Shown here: piece by piece, positions 49,041 to 58,854 of the stretch
How the letters are laid out: every line of letters starts with the position of its first letter
Numbering within the stretch: the stretch's first letter is position 1
NCBI GenBank assembly: GCA_964564865.1
Contig: CAZMDA010000002.1
Coordinates: 40,391-104,390 of the forward strand
DNA: 64,000 bases
Reading direction: 5' to 3'
From: RBG-16-66-20 sp964564865
GTDB taxonomy: Bacteria; Pseudomonadota; Gammaproteobacteria; Burkholderiales; SG8-39
Notes under the pieces: model-generated
Database searches by the model: none
Told to the model about the DNA's origin: nothing
What the model saw: the letters and a program-made list of their open reading frames with translations, nothing else
Made by a program: the position numbers and the translations under genes

Positions 49041-50124
49041 GGAGAGGGAAGGCGCTGAAGACGCCGGGCTCGCCGACCGGCGCCGCCGCGGCAAGGTGCT
49101 GCGGGCCTAGCTCGTCGAGCGAGTTCACGCCCAGCAGCGCGAGGCAGACGCGGATTTCCTCTTCCAGCAGCTCCAGCGCGCGCACCAGGCCCGGCTCGCC
49201 CGCGGCCGCCAGTCCGAGGCAGGGCAGGCGCCCGAGACCCACGGTCTTCGCCCCCAGCGCGATCGCCTTCACCACGTCCGAGCCGCGCATGAAGCCGCCG
49301 TCCACCCAGACCTCGGCTTTCCCGTCCACGGCCGCGACCACCTGCGGCAGCACCGTGGTGCTGCCCAGGCCGTGGTCCAGCTGCCGGCCGCCATGGTTGG
49401 AGACGTAGACCACCTCCACGCCGTGCTCCACCGCGAGCGCCGCGTCCTCGGCGGTGGCGATGCCCTTGAGGATCAGGGGGAACTCCGGGTGGCGGTCCTT
49501 GAAGCGCCGGACGTGGTCCCAGCTGAGCGCAGCCTGGAACGCGGCACCCTGCGCGGCATTCGCGCGCCAGGGCTTGACGAAGCGGCCCAGCAGGTCGCGC
49601 TCGCGGCGGCTGTAGTGGGCGGAGTCCACCGTGTAGCAGAACGCGACGTAGCCGTGGTCGCGGGCGCGCCGGATGTGGTCCTCCACCCAGGCCTCGTCGC
49701 CGCGGACATAGAGCTGGAACACGCGCGTGGCGTCGGAGGCCGCGGCGGTGGCTTCCAGGCCGGGCTGGCAGACCGACGAGAGCACCTGCGGCACGCCGAA
49801 GCGCGCCGCGCCGCGCGCCGCGGTGGCGGCGCCGCCCTCGACCAGCGATTCCAGCCCGCCGATGGGTGCCAGCATCACCGGGAGGCGCATGCGCTTGCCG
49901 ACGCGGGGCGCGAGGAACGGGGCGCTCGCATCCAGCTGGCGCATGTCGCGCAGCACGCGCGGGCGGAAGGCGATCGAATCCAGCGCCTGGCGGTTGCGCT
50001 TCAGCGTGGTCTCGGTCTCGGTGCCGCCGACGAGGTAGGCCCAGGGCCCTGGCGCGAGCCGGCGCCGCGCCGCAGCGACGATCTCCTGCAGGGTGAGAAA
50101 CTCCTCGGTGGCGGGCGCGTTCAT
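49021..50124 (-). CDS. FMN-dependent alpha-hydroxy-acid oxidase/dehydrogenase
   Basis: This 367-residue TIM-barrel flavoprotein belongs to the L-lactate/glycolate/mandelate oxidase family. Motifs include LPVMLAPIGG, FQLYVRGD, FPLILKGIAT (FMN lysine), the catalytic SNHGGRQLDH and VWVDGGFMRGSDVVKAIALGA. The C-terminal LEEEIRVCLALLGV is typical. The hydroxyacid substrate is not evident. TAGATT lies nine bases before ATG 50124. It is divergent from the FAH-family gene. Confidence 0.9.
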
Positions 50125-50198
50125 CGAGGCAGGAATCTAGCATCGAAGGGTAGACTTGCGGCTGCGCAGGACCACCCCGTTTCGAACAGGAGCCGGAC

Positions 50199-51056
50199 TT
50201 GAAGCTGCTGACCTACCGCCTGAAAAAGGGCGGCGCGCCGCGCGTCGGCGTATTGCTCGAGGGCGACCGCATCGCCCCGCTGGCGGCGCCGGACATGCTG
50301 GCCGTGATCGCGGCGGGGCGCAAGGCGATCAGGGTGCCGAAGACAGGCACCCGGGGCCTGGTGCCGCTGTCGGCGGTGAAGCTGCTGGCGCCGATCCCGC
50401 GCCCGCGCAAGAACGTGTTCTGCGTCGGCTGGAACTACCTGGAGCACTTCCAGGAAGGGGCGAAGTCGCGCGCGCCGGGCGTGGAGCTGCCCGCGCACCC
50501 GACCTTCTTCACCAAGGCGCCGACCACAGTGAACGGGCCCTACGACCGGGTGCCCCTGCACGCGGGCGTGACGCAGAAGGTGGACTGGGAGGTGGAGCTG
50601 GGCGTGATCATCGGCAAGGGCGGCACCAACATCTCCGAAGCCAGCGCCATGAAGCACATCTTCGGCTACTGCGTCATCAACGACGTCTCGGCGCGCGAGA
50701 TCCAGCGCCAGCACGGCAACCAGTGGTTCAAGGGCAAGAGCCTGGACGGGCACTGCCCGATGGGGCCCTGGATCGTCACCGCCGACGAGCTGAAGGACCC
50801 GTTCAACCTGGAGGTGCAGACGCGCGTCAACGGCGTCGTCAAGCAGAGCTCCAACACGCGGCACATGTACTTCAAGCTCCCGCGCATCATCGCCTCGCTC
50901 TCGGCCGGGCTGACCCTCGAGCCCGGCGACATCATCTCCACCGGCACGCCCGAGGGCGTCGGCCACGCCCGCACCCCGCCGGAGTTCCTGAAGAAAGGCG
51001 ACCTGCTCGAGACCGAGATCAAGGGCCTCGGCCTGCTCCGGAACCGGATCGGCTAG
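50199..51056 (+). CDS. Fumarylacetoacetate hydrolase-family protein
   Basis: This 285-residue FAH-domain protein has NVFCVGWNYLEHFQEG, PTFFTKAPTTVNGP, the metal-binding VDWEVELGVIIGK (Glu), YCVINDVSAREIQ and STGTPEGVGHA. Family members hydrolyse C-C bonds of acylpyruvates, decarboxylate or hydrate intermediates of aromatic meta-cleavage. TTG 50199 is supported by CAGGAG six bases upstream and by length. TAGACT (50151-50156) may be the -10. It converges on the aminotransferase with a 4-base overlap. Confidence 0.9.
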   Translation: MKLLTYRLKKGGAPRVGVLLEGDRIAPLAAPDMLAVIAAGRKAIRVPKTGTRGLVPLSAVKLLAPIPRPRKNVFCVGWNYLEHFQEGAKSRAPGVELPAHPTFFTKAPTTVNGPYDRVPLHAGVTQKVDWEVELGVIIGKGGTNISEASAMKHIFGYCVINDVSAREIQRQHGNQWFKGKSLDGHCPMGPWIVTADELKDPFNLEVQTRVNGVVKQSSNTRHMYFKLPRIIASLSAGLTLEPGDIISTGTPEGVGHARTPPEFLKKGDLLETEIKGLGLLRNRIG

Positions 51057-52369
51057 CGCTTCCCCTTCTTCAGGGCGGCGAAGGCTTCGTCGACGGCGCC
51101 GAGGGTGCGGTCCACCTCGGCGTCGCTGTGAACGATGGAGATGTAGATCTTCTCGTTCGGGTTGACCAGGATGCCGCGGCGGATCATCTCGCAGGCCCAG
51201 CGGTAGCCGAGGTCCTTGTCCGCGGTGGTGAGGTCCATCCAGTTGCGCAGGGGCTTGCGCGCCGTGAAGCGCACGCCAAACACCGCGTCCTCGCCCGGGC
51301 ACTGCACGGCGAAGCCGTGCTTCGCGCCCGCCTCCTCGATGCCCTTCCTCAGGCGCGAGCCGATGGCGTGCAGGCGGTCGTAGACCCCGGGTTTCGCCAG
51401 CACCTCCAGCGCCGCGACGCCCGCCGCGGCGCAGACTGGGTTGCCGTTCAGGGTGTTGGTGGCCCACACCACCTCGGCGCGATTGCGCTTGCGCGCATCC
51501 AGCACCTGCATCACATCCGCGCCGCCGGCGATCGCCGCCAGCGCAAAGCCGCCGCTCACCGCCTTGCCGTAGCAGGCCATGTCCGGCACCACGCCGTACT
51601 TCTCCTGCGCCCCGCCCCAGGCGATGCGGAAGCCGGTCACGATCTCGTCGAAGATGAGCACGATGCCGTGCTTCTTTGTCACCTCGCGCACCGCCTGCAG
51701 GAACCCGGGCTCGGGCAGAAGGACGCGCTGCAGCGGCTCGACGATCACCGCCGCCAGTTCCTTGGCGTGGCGCTCGATCATCTCGACGGCCTTCGCCGCA
51801 TCATTGAACGGGCTCACCAGCACCAGCTCGCCCGCCATCGCCGGCACGCCCACGGAGTCGGGCCTGGAGCGCGGGTAGTCGGAGGGCGTCGAGGGCACCG
51901 TGCCCCACAGGCCGTAGTCGTGCATGCCGTGCCAGGCGCCCTCGAACTTCATCACCTTGTCGCGCCCGGTGCGCGCGCGCGCGATGCGCAGCGCGTAGAA
52001 CGTGGCCTCGGTGCCCGAGCCGGTGTAGAGCACCTCGTCGGCGCAGGGCACCGCGTCCACGATCTTCCGCGCCAGCCGGATTTCCGGTTCGTTGAGGAAG
52101 AAGTAGGTGGTGCCCTTGGGCAGCTGCGCCTGCACCGCCGCGATCACCTCCGGGTGCGCGTGGCCGAGCAGCGCCGGGCCGGAGGAGAGGTGATAGTCGA
52201 TGTACTCCCGCCCGGCGACGTCCCAGACGCGGCTGCCTTCGCCGCGCGCGACCACCAGGTTCAGGTCCGCGGGGAGCTGGAACAGGCCCAGGCCGCCGCC
52301 GGCGAGGTAGCGGCCGGCGTCGGCAAGAAGGGCGGTCTGCGCGGCGAGCGCGGCATTGTCGGTGTTCAA
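51053..52369 (-). CDS. Class III aminotransferase (glutamate-1-semialdehyde aminomutase type)
   Basis: This 438-residue PLP enzyme has the cofactor contact LYTGSGTEATFYALRIARA, VIVEPLQR, LIFDEIVTGFR and the PLP lysine in MACYGKAVSGGF. It resembles glutamate-1-semialdehyde 2,1-aminomutase and HemL-like enzymes that act outside tetrapyrrole synthesis. TTG 52369 has an AGGAGG site; the longer frame upstream (to 52423) overlaps the LOG gene and lacks one. The reaction is probably transamination of a small oxo compound, inferred. Confidence 0.88.
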   Translation of the reverse strand: MNTDNAALAAQTALLADAGRYLAGGGLGLFQLPADLNLVVARGEGSRVWDVAGREYIDYHLSSGPALLGHAHPEVIAAVQAQLPKGTTYFFLNEPEIRLARKIVDAVPCADEVLYTGSGTEATFYALRIARARTGRDKVMKFEGAWHGMHDYGLWGTVPSTPSDYPRSRPDSVGVPAMAGELVLVSPFNDAAKAVEMIERHAKELAAVIVEPLQRVLLPEPGFLQAVREVTKKHGIVLIFDEIVTGFRIAWGGAQEKYGVVPDMACYGKAVSGGFALAAIAGGADVMQVLDARKRNRAEVVWATNTLNGNPVCAAAGVAALEVLAKPGVYDRLHAIGSRLRKGIEEAGAKHGFAVQCPGEDAVFGVRFTARKPLRNWMDLTTADKDLGYRWACEMIRRGILVNPNEKIYISIVHSDAEVDRTLGAVDEAFAALKKGKR

Positions 52370-52388
52370 GCGGCCTCCTGGTCGTGGT

Positions 52389-53113
<725 letters not shown>

Positions 53114-53117
<4 letters not shown>

Positions 53118-53860
53118 CCACGCCCTTCAAATGGCATCTTCGTGGCCTTGATGGTCATGAACAGCACGTTGGTCTCGATGGGGAAACCGGCCATGTGCGC
53201 CACCGCCTGCCCGACGTGGGCCACGTCCATCAGCGGCTCGACCTTGATCTCGCCGTCGGCCTGGGGTACGCCCTTGGCCATGCGCTCGGCCATCTCGGTG
53301 CGCGCGTTGCCGATGTCGATCTGGCCCACCGCGATGTCGTACTTGCGGCCGTCCAGGGCGCCGCTCTTCGTCAACCCCGTCACCGCGTGCTTGGTGGCGG
53401 TGTAGGGCGCCGAGCCCGGGCGCGGCGCGTGCGCCGAAATCGAGCCGTTGTTGATGATGCGGCCGCCGCGTGGCGACTGGTCCTTCATCACCCGGAACGC
53501 CTCCTGCATGCACAGGAACATGCCGGTGAGGTTGATGTCCACGACGTACTGCCACTTCTCCAGCGTCAGTTCCTCGAAGGAGCTGCCCGGCGCATTGACG
53601 CCGGCGTTGTTGAACAGGCAGTCGACGCGGCCCCATTTCTGCTTCACTGCCGCGAAGAGCGCCTTCACCGACTCCTGCTTCGAGACGTCGGTCGGCACGC
53701 ATAGCGCGCGCTCGCCGGCGCCGGATTCCCGCGCCGCCTGCTCCAGCACGTCCTTGCGCCGCCCGGCGAGGGCGACGTTCCAGCCATCCTTCAGCAGCGC
53801 CAGCGCCGCGGCCTTGCCGACGCCGCTGCCGGCGCCGGTGACGATTGCGATCCTTGCCAT
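53114..53860 (-). CDS. Short-chain dehydrogenase/reductase
   Basis: This 248-residue classical SDR has the NAD(P) motif TGAGSGVGKAAA, LFNNAGV, the serine in NNGSISAHAPRPG and the catalytic YTATKHAVTGLTKS. ATG 53860 gives the normal length; the upstream in-frame extension has no family similarity. The substrate is unknown. It opens the operon with the LOG and aminotransferase genes. Confidence 0.9.
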
Positions 53861-53921
53861 GTGCGGTTCCCTCGCGTGGACAGGCGCGAATGGTAACGCA
53901 GGCCCGACGGCCGGAAGCGGT

Positions 53922-55130
53922 TCAGGAGCGCTCGCCCCGCCGCTGCGGGCGGTCGTTTCGCGCCTCGCTGCGGGGCTGGCCCCGCGGCGCCGGGGCGTGC
54001 TCGCGCCGAGGCTCCGCATGGGGCCTTGCCCGGGGCGCGTCTGGACGCAGGACTTCCTGGCGCCGGACCTCCGGCCTGGGCGCCTGGATCGGCTGCACCT
54101 GAACCTGCGGCACCTGCACCCGCGCCGGCTCGCGCCGGTGCTCGAGCAGGTGCTCAGGCCGGTGTTCAGACCGACGTTCTGGCCGATGCTCTGGCCAGCC
54201 GTGCGCCTCGCGGCGCGGCCGAGGCGATTCGATGGCGCGCGCGGGCGGCGGCGCCGCGGGGCGCATTTCCACGACCCGGCGTTCCGCCACCGGCCGCTCG
54301 ACCACGCGGTGCTCGATCACCCGCCGCTCCGGGAAGCGATCGCGGCGGGGCTCGTGGCGCCAGTGGCCCGGCGCGAGGTGCAGGTGCCGGTGCGCATGGA
54401 CGTAGTGGTTGTGCACGTGCACCACGCGCACCTGCCGGTGATGCCAGTCCACGCCGCCGAAGAAGAAGCCGAACGACAGCCGCGCCGGCGCGCCCCACCA
54501 GAACGCCACCGAGACGCCCGGGTGATGCACCCGCACGTAGCCCGGCCATGGCGCCCAGTAGACCGGCCGGTAGGCCGGCCACCACCACGGCCCGTACACC
54601 ACCAGCGGATCGTAGTAGGGCACGTAGACCAGGTGCGGCTGGACCGGGGCGATGGCGATCGCCTGGCCCTGCGGCTGCACCAGGATGCGCTCGTCCGAGC
54701 GCAGGTGGCCGGCGGCATGGGCGCGGCGGCGCAACTGCTGCACCGTGTCCATGACCTGCGGTTCCCGGGCGAGGAAGGCTTCGCCCAGCGCGCGCGTCCA
54801 GTCCAGCTTCTCGTCCATGCGCTGCAGCAGGTGCGGGAAGGCGAGCAGGGATTTCACGCTCGGATCCCAGTCCTGGCCGTCCGCGGCGCGCACGGCCTCG
54901 TCGCCGGCGAGGTGCGGGTTGGCACGCGACCAGCGGGCCGCCTCGACCACGTCGGCCGGGTAGGTCGCCGCCATCAGCACCTGCGACAGCAGGGAATCGG
55001 GATACAGCGCGACCGGCGCCAGCAGGCGATCCAGCTCGGGCTGCGAGAAGCGATCCTGCGCCGGCGCGGGGGCCGGGGCGAGGAGCAGCGCCGAGAGCAG
55101 GGCGGCAACGAACGTCCGGAGCATCGTCAT
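53922..55130 (-). CDS. DUF3300 protein with His/Arg-rich tail
   Basis: This 402-residue exported protein has a signal peptide (MTMLRTFVAALLSALLLAPAPAPA) and a DUF3300 domain (about residues 27-190) with LAPVALYPDSLLSQVLMAATYP and YVPYYDPLVVYGPW. The second half is low complexity: a His-rich segment (HVHNHYVHAHRHLHL) and repeated EHRPE/HRRE units. The His-rich part could bind metal ions. The function is unknown. A strong GGAGG site lies before ATG 55130. Confidence 0.85.
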   Translation of the reverse strand: MTMLRTFVAALLSALLLAPAPAPAQDRFSQPELDRLLAPVALYPDSLLSQVLMAATYPADVVEAARWSRANPHLAGDEAVRAADGQDWDPSVKSLLAFPHLLQRMDEKLDWTRALGEAFLAREPQVMDTVQQLRRRAHAAGHLRSDERILVQPQGQAIAIAPVQPHLVYVPYYDPLVVYGPWWWPAYRPVYWAPWPGYVRVHHPGVSVAFWWGAPARLSFGFFFGGVDWHHRQVRVVHVHNHYVHAHRHLHLAPGHWRHEPRRDRFPERRVIEHRVVERPVAERRVVEMRPAAPPPARAIESPRPRREAHGWPEHRPERRSEHRPEHLLEHRREPARVQVPQVQVQPIQAPRPEVRRQEVLRPDAPRARPHAEPRREHAPAPRGQPRSEARNDRPQRRGERS

Positions 55131-55211
55131 GAGCGCCTCCTTAGGGCTGACGACGATTGGACCTCCTTCAGTTCATGCGCACCCGCTCAAATTGCAACCA
55201 CTTGTTACGGC

Positions 55212-55229
55212 CGTCGCCCGGGGGCGACG
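55212..55229 (-). terminator. GC-rich hairpin after the Bug gene
   Basis: CGTCGCCC (55212-55219) is inversely complementary to GGGCGACG (55222-55229). It lies about 20 bases downstream, on the left-hand side of the DUF3300 leader, and next to the Bug stop at 55249 on the minus strand. There is no T-run, so its role as a terminator is uncertain. Confidence 0.35.
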
Positions 55230-55248
55230 CCGTTCCCTCGCCGCGCGG

Positions 55249-56202
55249 CTACTCCACCTTGGCGCCGCAGCCCTTGATCGCCCGCTCGATGCGGGGCGCC
55301 TCGGCCAGGATCTCGGCGGCGAAGGCCTCGGGCGAGGCCGAGGGCAGCGCGTCCATGCCCTGCGAGGCGATCTTCTCCTTCACCTCGGGCTTGGACAGGC
55401 CGCGCACCGCGGCGGCGTGGAGCTTGCGCACGATCTCCATCGGCGTGCCGGCGGGCACGTGCAGGCCGAACCAGAACGTGGACTCGAAGCCCGGCAGCCC
55501 GGCTTCCTCCGCCCCCGGGATGCCGGGGATGGAAGGCGAGGCCTTGTTCAGGCTCACCACCAGCGGCCGCATGCGGTTCGCCTTGATGAAGCCGGTCACG
55601 GTGGGCGAGGTGGCGAACATCATCTGCGTGTCGCCCGCCAGCAGCGACTGCGAGGCCGGGCCGCCGCCCTTGAACTGCACCGAGGTGATCTTCACGCCCG
55701 CCGCCGCCTCGAAGGCGCAGGCCGCCAGGTGCGGCGCCGAGCCGAAGCCGGCCGAGGCGTTGAACAGCTTGCCCGGGTTCGCCCTGGCGAAGGCCACCAG
55801 CTCGCGCAGGGTCTTGAACGGGGTGTCGTTGTTCACCACCAGCACCGTGGCGCCGTTGGCCACCCGCGACACCGGGATGAAGTCCTTGAAGTCGTACGCC
55901 AGGTTCTTGTACAGGTTCTTGTTGATGGCGTGGTTGCCCTGGTTGAGGATGGTGTAGCCGTCGGGCACCGACTTGGCGACGAACTCCGAGGCGATCGAGC
56001 CGCCGGCGCCGGGCTTGTTCTCGACGATCACGTTCGCCTTCAGTTCCTTGCCCAGCTCGTCGGCGATGAGGCGGGTGGTGAAGTCCCCCGAGCCGCCCGG
56101 GGGGTAGCCGACCACGATGCGGATCGGCTTGACCGGGTAGTCCGCCTGCGCGAACAGGGCCGTCGAGGCGGCCAGCAGCGTGATGCCGATGATGCCCTTC
56201 AT
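55249..56202 (-). CDS. Bug-type tripartite tricarboxylate receptor
   Basis: This 317-residue periplasmic binding protein of the TctC/Bug family has a signal peptide (about residues 1-19), then IRIVVGYPPGGSGDFTTRLI, VIVENKPGAGGSIASEFVAK and the C-terminal EAFAAEILAEAPRIERAI. GGAGG lies seven bases before ATG 56202. It is the last gene of an operon with a crotonase and a CoA transferase, so its ligand is likely an acid that the transferase activates. Confidence 0.92.
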   Translation of the reverse strand: MKGIIGITLLAASTALFAQADYPVKPIRIVVGYPPGGSGDFTTRLIADELGKELKANVIVENKPGAGGSIASEFVAKSVPDGYTILNQGNHAINKNLYKNLAYDFKDFIPVSRVANGATVLVVNNDTPFKTLRELVAFARANPGKLFNASAGFGSAPHLAACAFEAAAGVKITSVQFKGGGPASQSLLAGDTQMMFATSPTVTGFIKANRMRPLVVSLNKASPSIPGIPGAEEAGLPGFESTFWFGLHVPAGTPMEIVRKLHAAAVRGLSKPEVKEKIASQGMDALPSASPEAFAAEILAEAPRIERAIKGCGAKVE

Positions 56203-56206
56203 GTCG

Positions 56207-56989
56207 TCACCTCCCGTGAAATTGCGGCGTCCTCTTCTCCATGAAGGCCTTGCGGCCCTCCTTGTGGTCCTCGCTGGCGAAGCAGGCTTCCACCATCTGC
56301 ATCGCCTTCTTCATGTCGCGCTCCTCCGGGTCCTTCAGGCCCTGCTGCACGGCGAACTTGGCCGCGGCGACGGTGAGCGGGGCGTTCTCGGCGATCAGCC
56401 TGCAGGTCTCGGCGGTGGCGCCCTCGAGCTCGGCCACCGGCACCACGCGCGAGACGAAGCCCATGCGCAGCGCCTCGGCGGCGCCGAACTTCTTCGCCGT
56501 GGCGAAGATCTCCAGGGTGTTGGCGGCGCCGATCACGTTCATGAAGCGGCGCACGCCCGAGGGGCTGTAGCCCAGCCCCAGGCGCGCCGCCGGCATGCGG
56601 AACACCGCGTCCTCGGCGCAGATGCGCAGGTCGCAGGCCGCGGCGAGGCCGAGGCCGCCGCCGATGCAGATGCCGCGGATGCTGGCGATCACCGGCTTCT
56701 GCGCCCGCATCGGCGCGGTGTAGGCGTTCTCGACCGCGCGGTTGTACTCGACCTGCGCCTCCACCGTGCCGCGCAGCTTCTCGAACTGCGAGATGTCCGC
56801 GCCGGAGATGAAGGCCTTCTCGCCTTCGCCCTTGAACACGATGACGCGCACCGCGGGGTTGGCGTCCAGCTCCGCCACCGCCTTCGGCAGGCCGTTCCAC
56901 ATGTCGATGGACATGGCGTTCATCTTCGCCGGGTTGGAGAACACGACGACGCCGACGGCGCCCTCGACGCGGGTAATCAGCTCGGGCAT
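56207..56989 (-). CDS. Enoyl-CoA hydratase/isomerase
   Basis: This 260-residue crotonase has the first oxyanion strand FISGADISQFEKL, the second RGICIGGGLGLAAACD, and the active-site loop FRMPAARLGLGYSPSG. The C-terminal HKEGRKAFMEKRTPQF is typical. ATG 56989 shares a base with the CoA-transferase stop. The pair likely processes an acid delivered by the downstream Bug system. Confidence 0.92.
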   Translation of the reverse strand: MPELITRVEGAVGVVVFSNPAKMNAMSIDMWNGLPKAVAELDANPAVRVIVFKGEGEKAFISGADISQFEKLRGTVEAQVEYNRAVENAYTAPMRAQKPVIASIRGICIGGGLGLAAACDLRICAEDAVFRMPAARLGLGYSPSGVRRFMNVIGAANTLEIFATAKKFGAAEALRMGFVSRVVPVAELEGATAETCRLIAENAPLTVAAAKFAVQQGLKDPEERDMKKAMQMVEACFASEDHKEGRKAFMEKRTPQFHGR

Positions 56990-58170
56990 CAGACCACTCC
57001 TTGTTTCCGGAAGGCTTCGATCTCGGCGGCGCTGTAGCCGGCTTCCCGCAGCACCTCGGCGGTGTGCTCGCCGCGCTCCGGCGTGGCGGTGGCGAGCGCG
57101 GGCGGCGTGCGCGAGAGCTTGATCGGGTTGTTGATGAGGTTGAGCGTGCCCAGCTTCGGGTGCCGCACAGGCGCCGAGGCCTGCACGTGCTTCACCTGCG
57201 GGTCGGCGAACACCTCGTCCATGGCGTAGATCGGGCCGCAGGGGACCCCGGCCTTGTTGAGGATCTCCACCCATTCGGCGCTCTTCTTCGCCGCCAGGGC
57301 CTGGTTGATCTCGGCGTTGAGCGCGACGCGGTTCCGCGCCCGGTCCTCGGCGCGCCTGAAGTCCGGGTGCTCGAGCAGGTCGAGGCGCCCGGTGGCCTCG
57401 CACACGCGCTGCCACATGGCCGAGCCGGCGGCGGCGACGTTGATGTAGCCGTCGGCGGTCTTGTACGCGGAGGTGGGCATGCTGGTGGGATGGTCGTTGC
57501 CCACCTGCTGCGGCACTTCGCCCGCCATGGTGAAGCGCGCGGCCTGGAAGTCGAGCAGCTGGATCCCGGCCTGCAGCAGGTTGGACTGCACCCACTGGCC
57601 CTCGCCCGAGCGCTCGCGCTCGTAGAGGGCGGTCATCACGCCCAGCGCCGCCAAGAGGCCGGCGCCGACGTCGGCCACCGCGCAGCCCACGCGCATCGGC
57701 CCGGCGCCCGCGGCGCCGGTGACCGACATGATCCCCGACAGGCCCTGCGCGATCTGGTCGAAGCCCGGGCGCGACTGGTAGGGGCCGTCCTGGCCGAAGC
57801 CGGAGATGCTGGCGAGGATCACGCGCTTGTTGATCTTCTTCAGCGACTCGTAGTCGATGCCGAGGCGGAACTTCACGTCCGGGCGGTAGTTCTCCACCAC
57901 CACGTCGGCGGTCTTCACCAGCCGCGCGAAGATTTCCTTGCCCTCGGGCGCCTTCAGGTTGAGCGTGATGGCGCGCTTGTTGCGGTGCAGGTTCTGGAAG
58001 TCGGGGCCTTCGCGCGCCCCGCCCAGGTCCTCGGCCTCGGTGGTCTCGATCTTGACGACGTCGGCGCCGAAGTCGGCGAAGTGCCGCACGCAGGTGGGGC
58101 CGGCGCGCACCCGGGTGAGGTCGAGGATGCGCAGGTTCGAGAGGGCGGGGGAAGCGGTGATCTTCGGCAT
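56989..58170 (-). CDS. Family III CoA transferase
   Basis: This 393-residue CaiB/BaiF enzyme has LRILDLTRVRAGPTCVRHFADFG, ADVVKIETTEAEDLGG, the catalytic aspartate in GCAVADVGAGLLAALG and GVPCGPIYAMDEVF. It is related to, but clearly different from, the transferase at 26718. TATGAT (about 58196) with a 23-base leader precedes ATG 58170. It is the first gene of a CoA transferase-crotonase-Bug operon. Confidence 0.92.
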   Translation of the reverse strand: MPKITASPALSNLRILDLTRVRAGPTCVRHFADFGADVVKIETTEAEDLGGAREGPDFQNLHRNKRAITLNLKAPEGKEIFARLVKTADVVVENYRPDVKFRLGIDYESLKKINKRVILASISGFGQDGPYQSRPGFDQIAQGLSGIMSVTGAAGAGPMRVGCAVADVGAGLLAALGVMTALYERERSGEGQWVQSNLLQAGIQLLDFQAARFTMAGEVPQQVGNDHPTSMPTSAYKTADGYINVAAAGSAMWQRVCEATGRLDLLEHPDFRRAEDRARNRVALNAEINQALAAKKSAEWVEILNKAGVPCGPIYAMDEVFADPQVKHVQASAPVRHPKLGTLNLINNPIKLSRTPPALATATPERGEHTAEVLREAGYSAAEIEAFRKQGVV

Positions 58171-58224
58171 CGGGGCGACTCGGGAAGGCCCGAATCATAA
58201 CCCGGCGCGAATGGCCGCCGGCGG

Positions 58225-58803
58225 CTAGAACGGGTTGTAGGTCTTCTTCGGCGTGTAGTGCAGGTAGCCGATGCTGGCGCCGGCCCGCAGGCCCACGCCA
58301 AGCCGGATCGGCGCCAGGGTGATGGCGTCGCGCCGCTGGTAGTTGATGCCCGCGCCGCCGACGTAGTAGAAGCTGCCGTCCACCGCGGGGTAGCGCTGGA
58401 ACAGCGCGCCGGGGGAACGCAGGCCGTAGACCAGCGTGAACACCTTGGACAGGTTGCCGCCCAGGTCGAAGCCGATCGAGGGGCCCTGCCACCAGACCTT
58501 GCGCCCCTTGCCCTTCCTCATCACCAGCGTGCCGTCGCCGTAGAGCAGCCCCACGGTGATGGCGCCCGCCGCTTCCTGGCCCTTGATGTACGCGTTCGGC
58601 CGGCCCAGGTCGGCGAACGCCTTCTCGATCACCCTGGCGAGGCCCTCGGCGCCCTTGCCGAAGAACGCCTCGGCGTCCTTGAGCACCGTGTCCTTGTCGA
58701 AGGTGTCGTCCTCGGCGGGCTTTGCCTTGTCCTGCGACAGGACGGGAAGGGCCGCGGACAGGCCGAGCGCGGCGGCGACCTGGATCATCCGGCGTCTGTT
58801 CAT
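58225..58803 (-). CDS. Exported DUF1134/SYLF-like protein
   Basis: This 192-residue protein has an Arg-rich, Tat-like signal (MNRRRMIQVAAALGLSAALPVLS) and a DUF1134 domain: AEAFFGKGAEGLARVIEKAFADLGRPNAYIKG, AGAITVGLLYGDGTLVMR, GPSIGFDLGGNLSKVFTLVYGL and FYYVGGAGINYQRR. The glycine-rich pattern resembles lipid-binding SYLF proteins. The function is unknown. TATGGT lies six bases before ATG 58803. Confidence 0.85.
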   Translation of the reverse strand: MNRRRMIQVAAALGLSAALPVLSQDKAKPAEDDTFDKDTVLKDAEAFFGKGAEGLARVIEKAFADLGRPNAYIKGQEAAGAITVGLLYGDGTLVMRKGKGRKVWWQGPSIGFDLGGNLSKVFTLVYGLRSPGALFQRYPAVDGSFYYVGGAGINYQRRDAITLAPIRLGVGLRAGASIGYLHYTPKKTYNPF

Positions 58804-58809
58804 GGCGCG

Positions 58810-58815
58810 ACCATA
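58810..58815 (-). promoter_or_regulatory. -10 box of the DUF1134 gene (leaderless)
   Basis: TATGGT (58815-58810) and the six bases CGCGCC precede ATG 58803. The divergent EamA gene has CAGAAT eight bases before ATG 58855, so the 51-base gap holds both promoters. Confidence 0.5.
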
Positions 58816-58854
58816 GCAGCCCGCGGCGCGGAATCCTGTGCAGAATCGCACACC

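Noticed and set aside
55249..56202. The two Bug receptor genes as a recent duplication
   Set aside because: They share only the family pattern and differ through most of their length, including signal peptides and neighbours.
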